Shown here in pieces: positions 1 through 8,485 of a stretch of 64,000 nucleotides of DNA (its first letter is position 1; every line of letters starts with the position of its first letter). A program made the translations under genes and the position numbers. Origin of the DNA: Rhodococcoides kroppenstedtii (GTDB lineage Bacteria > Actinomycetota > Actinomycetes > Mycobacteriales > Mycobacteriaceae); the NCBI RefSeq assembly GCF_900111805.1, contig NZ_FOJN01000001.1:310001-374000 (forward strand), written 5' to 3'. The notes under the pieces were generated by a model that searched no databases, was not told the origin of the DNA, and worked only from the letters and a program-made list of their open reading frames with translations.

Positions 1-66
1 GCGCAGAGCCTCGACGAAGCCGACCAGGTGCGCCGGAATTCCGGCGACGTCGGCGGCGGCCGTCAT
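1..66 (-). CDS. vWA/CoxE-type protein, N-terminal fragment (runs off left edge)
   Basis: Only the first 22 codons are in the window. The ATG at 66-64 overlaps the TGA of the moxR-type gene by one base (TGATG), so translation is coupled. The visible start reads MTAAADVAGIPAHLVGFVEA. The phrase HLVGFVEALR is typical of the N-terminus of von Willebrand factor A proteins of the CoxE type, which regularly follow a MoxR ATPase and act with it as a chaperone or metal-insertion pair. The assignment rests on the short N-terminus and the neighbour; the catalytic or MIDAS part is not visible. Confidence 0.6.
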   Translation of the reverse strand, partial: MTAAADVAGIPAHLVGFVEALR

Positions 67-962
67 CAGCCCAGGCGCAGTTCGGCGACGGCCCGCTCGG
101 TGTCGGAGCGGTGCTTGAGCACCACGCCCAACGTCGACTTCACGACGGAATCGTCGACCGAGTCGACCCCCAGCGCGAGCAGCGTGCGGCCCCAGTCGAT
201 GGTCTCGGCCACCGAGGGCACCTTCTGCAGCTGCATGTCCCGGAGCACCTGGACGATGCGGACGATCTGCTCGGCCATCGCGTCGGGCAGCTCGGGGACC
301 CGGCTCGCGAGGATGCGGCGTTCGAGGGCCGCGTCGGGGAAGTCGAGGTGCAGGAACAGGCAGCGCCGCTTGAGCGCCTCGGTGAGCTCACGGGTCGCGT
401 TGGACGTGAGGACGGTGAACGGCCGGCGCGTCGCGGTGACGGTACCGAGCTCGGGAACCGTGACGGCGAAATCGCTGAGCACCTCGAGGAGAAGCCCCTC
501 GATCTCCACGTCCGCCTTGTCCGTCTCGTCGATGAGCAGAACCGTCGGGTCGCTGCGCCGGATCGCGGTGAGCAGCGGCCGCGGCAGGAGGAACTCCTCG
601 GAGAACACGTCGTGCCGCGTGGCGTCCCACCCGGACCCCTGATCGGCCTGGATGCGCAGGATCTGCTTGGCGTGGTTCCACTCGTAGAGTGCGCGGGCCT
701 CGTCGACGCCCTCGTAGCACTGCAGCCGCACCAGTTCCGCGCCGGTGGCCTGCGCGACGGCCCGCGCCAACTCGGTCTTGCCGACTCCGGCCGGCCCCTC
801 GACCAGCAACGGCTTGCCGAGCCGGTCGGCGAGGAAGACCGCGGTGGCCGTCGCCTTGTCGGCGAGGTAGCCGGTGGTCGCGAGCCGGGCGACGACGTCG
901 TCGACGTCGGTGAAGACGGGCACGATGTTCGCGGCAGCGGAGTTCGGCGGGGCAGAAGTCAC
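66..962 (-). CDS. MoxR-family AAA+ ATPase
   Basis: This 298-residue AAA+ ATPase has Walker A GPAGVGKT at about 56-63, Walker B LLIDETDK at about 142-149, and a sensor-1-like VLTSN at about 184-188. These mark the MoxR/RavA group, ATPases thought to remodel or activate partner proteins together with a vWA protein. The vWA gene follows with a one-base overlap. I chose the GTG at 962 because the AAA core needs only this length and a purine-rich GAAGAGG lies upstream. The open frame continues far upstream over proA, but that part is antisense noise. In M. tuberculosis the equivalent gene also sits directly downstream of proA. The protein partner or metal cofactor served is unknown. Confidence 0.85.
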   Translation of the reverse strand: MTSAPPNSAAANIVPVFTDVDDVVARLATTGYLADKATATAVFLADRLGKPLLVEGPAGVGKTELARAVAQATGAELVRLQCYEGVDEARALYEWNHAKQILRIQADQGSGWDATRHDVFSEEFLLPRPLLTAIRRSDPTVLLIDETDKADVEIEGLLLEVLSDFAVTVPELGTVTATRRPFTVLTSNATRELTEALKRRCLFLHLDFPDAALERRILASRVPELPDAMAEQIVRIVQVLRDMQLQKVPSVAETIDWGRTLLALGVDSVDDSVVKSTLGVVLKHRSDTERAVAELRLG

Positions 963-997
963 CAGGAAGCCTCTTCGGTCGTTGTGGTGGAGGTCGG

Positions 998-2263
998 TCA
1001 GGACGGACGGACGTGTCCGTCGCCCCACACGATCCACTTGGACGAGGTGAGCTCCCGCAGGCCCATCGGTCCTCGGGCGTGGAGCTTCTGCGTGGAGATG
1101 CCGATCTCGGCGCCGAAACCGAACTGCTCGCCGTCGGTGAAGGCCGTCGAGGCGTTGACCATGACGGCCGCGGCGTCGACGCGCGCGGTGAACGTCCGCG
1201 CGGCCGCGACGTCGCGAGCGACGATGGCCTCGGTGTGGCCGGTGCCGTAGCGGTCGATGTGCTCGATCGCCCCGTCGACGCCGTCCACCACGGCGAGCGC
1301 GATGTCGTGCGAGAGGTACTCCTGCTCCCAGTCCGCCGCGGTGGCCGGGATCAGGCCGGGCAGGTCGCCGTGGACGCGGACGTCGTGCTCCTCCAGTGCT
1401 GCCACCAGCCGCGGGACGGCCGCGTCGGCGACCGCGCGGTCGATCAGGACGGTCTCGGCCGCGTTGCACACGCTGACGCGACGGGTCTTGGCGTTGAGGA
1501 CGATGCGTTCGGCGACGTCGAGGTCCGCCGAGGCGTCGACGTACACGTGGCAGTTGCCGACGCCGGTCTCGATGGTCGGCACCGTCGCGTCCCGCACCAC
1601 GGCGGAGATGAGGCCGGCTCCGCCGCGCGGAACGACGACGTCGACCAGCCCGCGCGCACGGATGAGATGCGTGACGGTGGCGCGGTCCTCCGACGAGAGC
1701 AACTGGACGGCGTCGGCGGGCAGCCCGACGGCGACCAGTGCGGCGCGCAGCACGTCCACCAACGCCGCGTTGGTGCGTGCGGCGGACGACGAGCCGCGCA
1801 GCAGCACGGCGTTGCCGGACTTCAGCGTGAGACCGAAGGCGTCGACCGTGACGTTGGGCCGCGCCTCGTAGATCATGCCGACGACGCCCAGCGGGACGCT
1901 CACCCGACGAGTCTCGAGTCCGTTGGGCAGGGTGGTGCCCTCGAGCGTCACGCCCACCGGGTCCGGCAGACCCGCCACCTGCCGCAGGCCCGAGGCGATG
2001 CCGTCGATGCGGTCGGACGTCAGGCGCAGCCGATCGAGCACCGAATCCGGAGTGCCGTCCGCCGCGGCGGCCGCGACGTCCTCGGCGTTCGCCGCCAGCA
2101 CCGGGTCCGCCGCGGCGAGCAGCGCGTCGGCCGCGGCATGGAGCGCCCGGTCCTTGTCCGCCGTGGTGGTCTGTGCGAGGACGCGCGCCGCGAGCCGGGC
2201 GCGCCGGGCCGCCGCGTGGACGGCCTCCTCGAGGGAGACGGATGCGGGAGAGACAGCGGTCAC
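998..2263 (-). CDS. proA: gamma-glutamyl phosphate reductase
   Basis: ProA (421 residues) reduces gamma-glutamyl phosphate to glutamate-5-semialdehyde with NADPH, the second step of proline synthesis. It is a cytosolic aldehyde-dehydrogenase-fold enzyme. The catalytic cysteine is C266 in VSVCNAAE, preceded by the family motif [10 protein letters not shown] near 234-243. Length matches the family. The first enzyme, proB, lies 16 kb away at 18.4-19.5 kb, so the two are not an operon here; the same separation is known in mycobacteria. The GTG at 2263 sits 6 nt after a TACCCT -10 element, suggesting a leaderless mRNA. It is divergent from the Old Yellow Enzyme gene. Confidence 0.95.
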   Translation of the reverse strand: MTAVSPASVSLEEAVHAAARRARLAARVLAQTTTADKDRALHAAADALLAAADPVLAANAEDVAAAAADGTPDSVLDRLRLTSDRIDGIASGLRQVAGLPDPVGVTLEGTTLPNGLETRRVSVPLGVVGMIYEARPNVTVDAFGLTLKSGNAVLLRGSSSAARTNAALVDVLRAALVAVGLPADAVQLLSSEDRATVTHLIRARGLVDVVVPRGGAGLISAVVRDATVPTIETGVGNCHVYVDASADLDVAERIVLNAKTRRVSVCNAAETVLIDRAVADAAVPRLVAALEEHDVRVHGDLPGLIPATAADWEQEYLSHDIALAVVDGVDGAIEHIDRYGTGHTEAIVARDVAAARTFTARVDAAAVMVNASTAFTDGEQFGFGAEIGISTQKLHARGPMGLRELTSSKWIVWGDGHVRPS

Positions 2264-2275
2264 GAGCCCAGGGTA
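2261..2275 (-). promoter_or_regulatory. Leaderless promoter -10 of proA
   Basis: TACCCT at 2275-2270 on the minus strand is followed by 6 nt and then the GTG start. With initiation about 7 nt after the -10 hexamer, transcription would begin at the start codon. No clear -35 and no Shine-Dalgarno are present. Confidence 0.55.
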
Positions 2276-2347
2276 AACGCCGGGAATAGTTCGCCGCCGA
2301 GCCGGTTGGCCACGAACGAGAAGCGAGTCGAGACGAGGAGTGGACCG

Positions 2348-3451
2348 ATGAGCGTGCTGTTCGAGCCCCTGACCCTGCGGGAACTGACCGTCCCCAACCG
2401 CATCTGGATGTCGCCGATGTGCCAGTACTCGGCCGACGCCGAGGGGGCCGCGGTGGGCGCGATGACCGCCTGGCACCGGACGCACCTGATCTCGCGGGCC
2501 GTGGGCGGCGCCGGGCTGATCGTGACCGAGGCGACGTCGGTGTCCCCCGAAGGCCGGATCAGCCCGTGGGACCTTGGCCTGTGGACCGACGAGCAGGAGC
2601 GGGCGCTCACCGAGGTCGTCGCCGAGATCGTCGCGCACGGCAGCGTCCCGGCGGTCCAGCTGGCGCACGCCGGTCGTAAGGCGTCCACCGACGCACCGTG
2701 GCGCGGCGGCAAGCCGTTGCCGGCGGACAACCCGCTGCACTGGGAGACCCTCGGCCCGAGCGCGGTCCCGTTCGGCCACTACCCGGCTCCGCGGGAGATG
2801 TCGGCCGACGACATCGATGCGGTCGTCGACGACTTCCGGGCAGCGGCGACGCGCGCCCACCGCGCCGGCGTCGAGGTGGTCGAGATCCATGCGGCGCACG
2901 GCTACCTCCTGCACCAGTTCCTCTCCCCCGCGAGCAACCACCGCACCGACGAGTACGGCGGCGACTTCGACGGTCGTGCCCGGTTCCTGCTGCGCGTCGT
3001 CGACGCCGTGCGCGAGGTCTGGCCGGCCGACCGCCCCGTGTTCGTGCGCGTCAGCGCGACCGACTGGACCGGCGAGGACCGCGGCGTCGATTCCGACGCT
3101 TGGACCCCGGATCAGACGATCCTGCTGACAGAACGGCTGCAGGATCACGGGGTCGACCTGATCGACGTCTCCACCGGCGGCAACGTCGCCAAGGCGGAGA
3201 TTCCGGTCGCGCCGGGCTACCAGGTGCCGTTCGCGCGGCGGATCCAGAGCGAGACCACCGTTCCCGCCGCCGCCGTCGGGCTGATCGACGAGGCCAAGCA
3301 GGCCGAGGACGTCGTCGCCTCCGGGGACGCGGTCGCCGTCCTGCTCGGCCGCGCGCTGCTGCGCGATCCGTACTGGCCGCGCCGAGCCGCGCAGGAGCTC
3401 GGGGTCACGATGACGCCGGCGACGCCGCCGCAGTACGAGCGGGCCTACTGA
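2348..3451 (+). CDS. NADH:flavin oxidoreductase / Old Yellow Enzyme (YqjM-like)
   Basis: This 367-residue FMN TIM-barrel ene-reductase reduces activated C=C bonds with NAD(P)H. Family features include N-terminal [23 protein letters not shown] near residue 105, the substrate-binding pair in [16 protein letters not shown] near 180-195, [10 protein letters not shown], and the C-terminal phosphate-binding [13 protein letters not shown]. The cysteine in MCQYS is the one used by the thermophilic-like (YqjM) subgroup to tune flavin potential. The ATG at 2348 has GAGGAG about 8 nt upstream. It converges on the TetR gene with a 7-nt 3' overlap. The natural substrate cannot be read from sequence; quinone or enone detoxification is common for this group. 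Confidence 0.9.
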   Translation: MSVLFEPLTLRELTVPNRIWMSPMCQYSADAEGAAVGAMTAWHRTHLISRAVGGAGLIVTEATSVSPEGRISPWDLGLWTDEQERALTEVVAEIVAHGSVPAVQLAHAGRKASTDAPWRGGKPLPADNPLHWETLGPSAVPFGHYPAPREMSADDIDAVVDDFRAAATRAHRAGVEVVEIHAAHGYLLHQFLSPASNHRTDEYGGDFDGRARFLLRVVDAVREVWPADRPVFVRVSATDWTGEDRGVDSDAWTPDQTILLTERLQDHGVDLIDVSTGGNVAKAEIPVAPGYQVPFARRIQSETTVPAAAVGLIDEAKQAEDVVASGDAVAVLLGRALLRDPYWPRRAAQELGVTMTPATPPQYERAY

Positions 3452-4092
3452 CCTCGCACCGGGCGTGAGCGATCCCAGACGATCGCCGCGACGAGCTCGA
3501 GCGCGAGCCGTCGCGGCGTCGGGTCGTCGGGCTCGATCATCGCCTGCGACATGGCGCCGTCGTACACGGCCACGACGCTGCGACCCAGGGTGTCCTCGTC
3601 GACGGCGGGTTCGCGCCCGAACGCGGCCAGCACGCGCACGATCATGGGCAGCAACGCGTGGCGCAGCGCCGCGCGGTGCTCGACGATCACCGCGGCGACC
3701 TCGGGACGGCGGGCGGCGTACGCGGAGAACTCGGCCGTGAGGACGTGCCAGGAGACGTCGGCGGTGAGTCCCGACAGCCCGTCGACGACGGTCGCGGTGA
3801 AGGCGCGGTCGACGGACGTGCCGGCGGGGGCCGTCACCTGCACGTCGTCGACCGCCGCGCGCAGTCTCTGGACGAGGGCGTTCGCCTGACGTTGCCAGAG
3901 GGCGAGGAACACCTCGTCCATCGAGCCGAAGTTCGAGTAGAAGGCACCGCGGGTGAAGCCGGCGCGCTCGCAGATCTGCTCCGGGGTCGAGCGTCCGAAA
4001 CCGCGTTCGGCGAAGACGGCCAGGGCGCCGTCCAGTACACGTTCGCGCGTCGCGGCGCGGCTGCGTTTCGGCCGGGCTGTCTCGGTGGTCAC
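3445..4092 (-). CDS. TetR-family transcriptional regulator
   Basis: The 215-residue protein has the TetR N-terminal three-helix DNA-binding domain: [17 protein letters not shown], then the helix-turn-helix [21 protein letters not shown] at about 36-56. A less conserved ligand-binding domain follows. It is divergent from the DUF3533 membrane protein, and a large inverted repeat lies between them, so it probably represses both that gene and itself. I chose the GTG at 4092; upstream in-frame sequence runs through the operator and is unlikely to be coding. The ligand is unknown; substrates moved by the neighbouring membrane protein are the natural guess. Confidence 0.85.
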   Translation of the reverse strand: MTTETARPKRSRAATRERVLDGALAVFAERGFGRSTPEQICERAGFTRGAFYSNFGSMDEVFLALWQRQANALVQRLRAAVDDVQVTAPAGTSVDRAFTATVVDGLSGLTADVSWHVLTAEFSAYAARRPEVAAVIVEHRAALRHALLPMIVRVLAAFGREPAVDEDTLGRSVVAVYDGAMSQAMIEPDDPTPRRLALELVAAIVWDRSRPVRGQ

Positions 4093-4120
4093 GGAAGTCG
4101 GTCCTTGTCGGTCGGGAGTT

Positions 4121-4166
4121 CGATGCACTACTGTATCGAACTGCCACTCGATACAGTAGTGAATCG
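4121..4166. promoter_or_regulatory. TetR operator: 14-bp perfect inverted repeat
   Basis: Arms CACTACTGTATCGA (4126-4139) and TCGATACAGTAGTG (4148-4161) are perfect inverted repeats with an 8-nt spacer. With one mismatch the arms extend to 19 bp (4121-4139 and 4148-4166). The element lies between the TetR gene and the DUF3533 gene it diverges from, where it would overlap both promoters. Each arm also contains TGTATC/GATACA, suggesting two dimers could bind. Confidence 0.8.
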
Positions 4167-4201
4167 AGCACGGCCACCGACTCCGTCGAGAGGGACCTGC
4201 C

Positions 4202-5521
4202 ATGTCCACCGAGATCGCACCACGTCCGTCGGCGTTCCGCCGCCCCCTCACCTGGGCCGTGCCGGTCGTCGTCGTGTCGGTGCTGATGTCGCTGCTCGCC
4301 GCGCTCTATCTCGGCGGGGTGGCGGACCCGCAGAAGAACCTGCGCCACTTCCCCCTCGCGCTCGTCCAGAACGACGAAGGCGACCTCCTGCCGAACGGAC
4401 AGCAGGCGAACCTCGGCGCCTCCATCGCCGACGGCATCGAGAAGGGCCTCGACGCCGACCGGTTCGACCTCCGCGTGGTCGGCATCGCACAGGCTCAGGA
4501 AATGCTCGCGAACGGTGACGTCTACGCCGCCGTGGTGATCCCCAGCGATTTCACCAAGCGCGTCACCGTGCTCGCCGAGGCCGCGGCCGTGCCAGGCGAC
4601 GTCGAGAAACCGATCGTCACCGTCATGACCAACCCCCGCGCCGGCACCCTGGGGTCGACGCTGGCGAGCACCGTCGCCGATCGCGCACTCGCGGAGGCGA
4701 ATTCGACGGTCGGGTCACAGCTCGTCGACCAGGTCACCGCCGGTCTACCGGAGGGAACGGTCCTGACCGGTACCGCCGCGATCACCCTCGCCCAGCCCAT
4801 CGACGTCGTGGTCGCGCCGTACGACCCCCTGCCCGACGGTACCGGACTCGGCCTGTCCGCCTTCTACTACGCGCTGCTGCTCGTCCTCGCCGGCTTCACC
4901 GGCGCCACCATCGCCAACGCGCTCGTCGACGGGGCCATCGGCTACCTGCCGCTCGAGTACGGACCGTTCTTCCGGCAGAAGCCGGCGGTCCCGGTGAGCC
5001 GCCTGCGCACCCTGGTGGCGAAGTGGCTGACCATGGTCGTCGTCGGTGCCGTCGTGTCCGGGCTGTACCTGGCCATCGCCGCCGCACTGGGGATGCCCAC
5101 CCCGCACGCCCTGCTGCTCTGGCTCTACGGTGCGCTCGCGATCAGCGCCGTCGGCATCACGGCCATGTCCGTCGTGGCGGTCCTCGGCACACCGGGTCTG
5201 GTGATCAACCTCGTGCTCTTCGTCATCCTCGGACTGCCGTCCGCCGGCGCCACCATCCCCCTCGAGGCCACTCCCCGACTGTTCGGATTTCTCGCGACGT
5301 TCGAGCCGATGCACCAGGTCTACCTCGCCGTCCGCGCGATCCTCTACTTCGACGGACGGTGGTCGGCCGGCCTCGCACACGGGCTGACGATGACCTTGAT
5401 CGGTCTCGCCCTGGGGCTCGTGGTCGGCGCCGCGGTCGCCGCGCTGTACGACCGGCGTGGCCGTCGACGTGCCGTCACCGCTCCGTCCGCACGAGGCGAG
5501 GCTGTCGGTACCGACGATTAG
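4202..5521 (+). CDS. DUF3533 / YhgE-Pip-like membrane protein
   Basis: This 439-residue integral membrane protein has one N-terminal membrane segment (about 18-40), an extracytoplasmic domain to about residue 215 with [10 protein letters not shown] and [15 protein letters not shown], and about six C-terminal segments from 220 to 415. That layout matches the DUF3533/YhgE-Pip relatives of ABC-2 type permeases. No ATPase is adjacent, so whether it is a transporter or a phage-receptor-like or secretion-accessory protein is unclear. The ATG at 4202 is preceded by GAGAGGGAC. Expression is probably controlled by the divergent TetR through the inverted repeat at 4121-4166. Its stop codon lies inside the -10 element of rbsK. 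Confidence 0.75.
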   Translation: MSTEIAPRPSAFRRPLTWAVPVVVVSVLMSLLAALYLGGVADPQKNLRHFPLALVQNDEGDLLPNGQQANLGASIADGIEKGLDADRFDLRVVGIAQAQEMLANGDVYAAVVIPSDFTKRVTVLAEAAAVPGDVEKPIVTVMTNPRAGTLGSTLASTVADRALAEANSTVGSQLVDQVTAGLPEGTVLTGTAAITLAQPIDVVVAPYDPLPDGTGLGLSAFYYALLLVLAGFTGATIANALVDGAIGYLPLEYGPFFRQKPAVPVSRLRTLVAKWLTMVVVGAVVSGLYLAIAAALGMPTPHALLLWLYGALAISAVGITAMSVVAVLGTPGLVINLVLFVILGLPSAGATIPLEATPRLFGFLATFEPMHQVYLAVRAILYFDGRWSAGLAHGLTMTLIGLALGLVVGAAVAALYDRRGRRRAVTAPSARGEAVGTDD

Positions 5522-5534
5522 TGTCGGCGTCGTG
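5519..5534 (+). promoter_or_regulatory. Leaderless promoter -10 of rbsK
   Basis: TAGTGT at 5519-5524, 7 nt, then GTG at 5532. The TAG stop of the upstream gene is the first half of the hexamer. This geometry decides the start of rbsK, since no Shine-Dalgarno is present. Confidence 0.55.
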
Positions 5535-6404
5535 GCCCCTCCGGAACCCCCGCGCATCACCGTCGTCGGCAGCATCAACATGGACGTCTCGGCGCGGACG
5601 CCGTCGCTGCCCGCCCCCGGTGAGACGGTCGCCGGCACCGACCTGGTCCTCGGCCGCGGCGGCAAGGGCGCCAATCAGGCGGTGGCCGCCGCGCGCGCCG
5701 GCGGACACGTGCGCTTCGTCGGCGCGGTGGGTGACGACGCGTTCGCGCCGGACCTGCGGACGAGCCTGCGGACCGAGGGTGTCGACGTCGCCACCCTGCG
5801 GACTGCGCCCGGGGCCAGCGGCGTCGCCGTGGTCACGGTGGACGACGCGGCCGAGAACACCATCGTCGTCGTCGCCGGGGCGAACGACGCCCTGACCGAG
5901 CTGGGAGCGGACGACGTCGCGGCGATCGAGGGTGCCGACGTCCTGCTGCTGCAACTGGAGATTCCCGTGCCCACCGTCGTGGCCGCGGCCGAGGCCGCCC
6001 GCCGCGGCGGCACCACCGTCTTCCTCAATCCGTCGCCCGTCCGGCCGGTGCCCGACGCCCTTCTCGACGCCGTCGATGTCCTGGTGGTCAACGAGAGCGA
6101 ACATCACGCACTCGGTGACGCCGTCGACCGCACCCCGCACGTCGTCACCACCCTGGGCGCGCGCGGTGCCCGCCATCGGGGCCCGGACGGGGCCGTCGTC
6201 GAGGTGCCCGCGCCCCGGGTTCGCGCCGTCGACACCACCGGCGCCGGCGACGCGTTCACCGGCGCCCTCGCCGTGGCGTGGCGCGACGGGCCCGAGGCAG
6301 CGGTGCGACGCGCGGTCGTCGGCGGAGCGCTCGCGACCACCCGATCGGGTATCGCCGCGCCGACGGCCGCCGACATCGACGCCGCCGCGGGAGAGCTCGC
6401 GTGA
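5532..6404 (+). CDS. rbsK: Ribokinase (PfkB family)
   Basis: The 290-residue PfkB-fold sugar kinase phosphorylates ribose to ribose-5-phosphate. It has the N-terminal strand ITVVGSINMD, the substrate-lid motif GRGGKGANQAVAAARAG near 41-57, and PfkB signature 2, DTTGAGDAFTGAL, near 235-247 with its catalytic aspartate. NESEHHAL matches the conserved ribokinase NxxE magnesium motif. A ribokinase gene also lies between proA and proB in M. tuberculosis. The GTG at 5532 is favoured over an ATG at 5457 because the latter lies inside the previous gene and a leaderless -10 fits 5532. The last 4 nt overlap recQ (GTGA). Related sugar or nucleoside kinases are the alternative. Confidence 0.85.
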   Translation: MAPPEPPRITVVGSINMDVSARTPSLPAPGETVAGTDLVLGRGGKGANQAVAAARAGGHVRFVGAVGDDAFAPDLRTSLRTEGVDVATLRTAPGASGVAVVTVDDAAENTIVVVAGANDALTELGADDVAAIEGADVLLLQLEIPVPTVVAAAEAARRGGTTVFLNPSPVRPVPDALLDAVDVLVVNESEHHALGDAVDRTPHVVTTLGARGARHRGPDGAVVEVPAPRVRAVDTTGAGDAFTGALAVAWRDGPEAAVRRAVVGGALATTRSGIAAPTAADIDAAAGELA

Positions 6405-8485
6405 GCACTCGCGAGCGCGCGCAGGAATTGCTCGCGGACCTGGCCGGCCCGTCGGCGGTGCTCCGGGACGATCAGTGGACGGCCATCGAGGCGCTGGTGG
6501 TGCACAAGCGACGCGCCCTGGTGGTCCAGCGCACCGGCTGGGGCAAGTCCGCCGTCTACTTCATCGCCGCGCGGTTGCTGCGCGAGCAGGGGCTCGGGCC
6601 GACGGTCATCGTCTCCCCGTTGTTGGCGCTCATGCGCAACCAGGTGGCGGCCGCCGAGCGCGCCGGTGTCACGGCGGCGACCATCAACTCGGGCAACGTC
6701 ACCGAGTGGGACGACGTGCATGCCCGCGTCGCGGCCGGGGAGCTCGACGTGCTCCTCGTCAGCCCGGAACGGTTGAACAATCCGGACTTTCGTGACCAGG
6801 TGCTGCCCTCGCTGTCCGCCGATGCCGGTCTCGTGGTGGTGGACGAGGCGCACTGCGTGTCCGACTGGGGGCACGACTTCCGGCCCGACTACCGCCGCAT
6901 CCGCTCCCTGATCGCCGAACTGCGTGACGGGGTTCCCGTGCTCGCCACCACCGCCACGGCCAACGACCGGGTCGTCGCCGACGTCGCTGCGCAGCTGGGC
7001 GTGGGCGGTGCCGACACCGAGGTGCTGCGCGGCGGTCTCGGCCGCGACTCCCTCCACCTCGCGGTGGTGCGCATTCCGGACCCCACCGCTCGTCTCGCGT
7101 GGCTGGCCGACCGGCTCGAGTCGCTCCCGGGTTCGGGCATCGTGTACTCGCTGACCGTCGCCGGCGCCACCGACCTCGCGGCACTGCTGGCCGAGCGGGG
7201 TGTCGCCGTCGCCGCCTACACGGGCCAGACCGACCCCACCGAGCGCGAAGCGGCGGAACAGGATCTGCTGGCGAACCGCGTGAAGGCACTGGTGGCCACC
7301 TCGGCCCTCGGCATGGGATTCGACAAGCCGGACCTCGGGTTCGTGGTCCACGTGGGGGCGCCGTCCTCCCCCATCTCGTACTACCAGCAGGTCGGTCGCG
7401 CCGGCCGCGCCACCGAGCGCGCGGAGGTGATCCTGCTGCCCGGCCCGGAGGACCGGGAGATCTGGAGCTACTTCGCCTCGGTCGCGTTCCCCCGCGAACA
7501 CGTGGTGCGCCGCGTTCTCGAGGTGCTCGACACCGAGCGACCCCAGTCCACCCCGGCGCTCGAACCCCTCGTCGAACTCGGCCGTACCCGTCTCGAGATG
7601 GTCCTCAAGGTGCTCGACGTCGACGGCGCCGTCCGCCGCGTCAAGGGCGGGTGGCTCTCGACGGGTGCCGAGTGGACGTACGACCGCGAGCGCTACGAGC
7701 GTCTCGACGCGGCGCGCGCCGCCGAGCAGCAGGCCATGCTGGACTATCAGACCACCGACGAGTGCCGCATGGCCTTCCTGCGGCGGCAGCTCGACGACCC
7801 GTCGCTCACCGGTGACGCGGACGTCGATCGCTGCGGGAAGTGTGACAACTGCACGGGCACCCCGCTGTCGGCGGACGTCGACGCCGAGACCGTCGACCGC
7901 ACCCGTACCCGGCTGGACCGCCCCGGTCTCGATCTCGCCCCGCGCAAGCAGTGGCCCACCGGGCTGGCCAAGGTGGGGGTGTCCCTCTCGGGCCGCATCA
8001 CCGACGGGCCCGAGCCCGGCCGCGTGCTCGGCCGGCTCACCGATCCAGTGTGGGGACCGCGACTGCGCGCCCTCGTGGACGGCGACGACGGTCCGGCGCC
8101 CGACGCGCTCGAGCAGGCCTGCATCGCGGTCCTCGCCGGGTGGACCTGGGCGAAGCGTCCCACCGGAGTCGTGGTGATGGAGACGTCGCGGCCCGTGCTG
8201 ATGGAGGACCTCGGCGACCGACTCGCCCGCGTCGGGCGACTGGCGCCCCTCGGCGTGCTGCGTCGCCGTCCGGACGCCCGGCCCGTGTCGGGTGCCAACT
8301 CCGCGTTCCGGGTGGCGAGCCTGGTCGACGCGTTCGACACCCCCGACCTGACGGCGCACGACGGGCCTGTCCTGCTCCTCGACCTGCTCACCGACACCGG
8401 GTGGACCACCACGGTCGCCGCCCGTGCTCTGCGCGCGGCCGGGGCGGACGCCGTCCTCCCCTTCGTGCTGGCGGCGCGGGCGTGA
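6401..8485 (+). CDS. recQ: RecQ-family DNA helicase with C-terminal phosphoribosyltransferase-like domain
   Basis: This 694-residue superfamily-2 helicase has Walker A TGWGKSAVYF near 45-54, DEAH at 148-151, motif III TTATAND, and motif VI QQVGRAGRA. A RecQ-type zinc cluster follows (CGKCDNC near 490). The last third is not the usual RQC/HRDC arrangement. Instead, the C-terminal 40 residues contain GPVLLLDLLTDTGWTTT, which resembles the PRPP-binding loop of phosphoribosyltransferases such as ComF. This tail is seen in other actinobacterial RecQ proteins; its function is not established. GTG at 6401 overlaps the rbsK stop, and the stop overlaps the ABC gene start, so all three are coupled. The likely role is 3'-5' DNA unwinding in repair. 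Confidence 0.88.
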   Translation: MSTRERAQELLADLAGPSAVLRDDQWTAIEALVVHKRRALVVQRTGWGKSAVYFIAARLLREQGLGPTVIVSPLLALMRNQVAAAERAGVTAATINSGNVTEWDDVHARVAAGELDVLLVSPERLNNPDFRDQVLPSLSADAGLVVVDEAHCVSDWGHDFRPDYRRIRSLIAELRDGVPVLATTATANDRVVADVAAQLGVGGADTEVLRGGLGRDSLHLAVVRIPDPTARLAWLADRLESLPGSGIVYSLTVAGATDLAALLAERGVAVAAYTGQTDPTEREAAEQDLLANRVKALVATSALGMGFDKPDLGFVVHVGAPSSPISYYQQVGRAGRATERAEVILLPGPEDREIWSYFASVAFPREHVVRRVLEVLDTERPQSTPALEPLVELGRTRLEMVLKVLDVDGAVRRVKGGWLSTGAEWTYDRERYERLDAARAAEQQAMLDYQTTDECRMAFLRRQLDDPSLTGDADVDRCGKCDNCTGTPLSADVDAETVDRTRTRLDRPGLDLAPRKQWPTGLAKVGVSLSGRITDGPEPGRVLGRLTDPVWGPRLRALVDGDDGPAPDALEQACIAVLAGWTWAKRPTGVVVMETSRPVLMEDLGDRLARVGRLAPLGVLRRRPDARPVSGANSAFRVASLVDAFDTPDLTAHDGPVLLLDLLTDTGWTTTVAARALRAAGADAVLPFVLAARA

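Noticed and set aside
998-4348. Very long open frame on the minus strand spanning proA, the Old Yellow Enzyme and the TetR gene
   Set aside because: Only the proA part matches a protein family; the rest is antisense to the Old Yellow Enzyme gene and is low-complexity Arg/Gly-rich, a normal consequence of high GC.
6104-8359. Long minus-strand frame antisense to recQ
   Set aside because: It has no family resemblance and is fully explained as a GC-driven shadow of the helicase frame.
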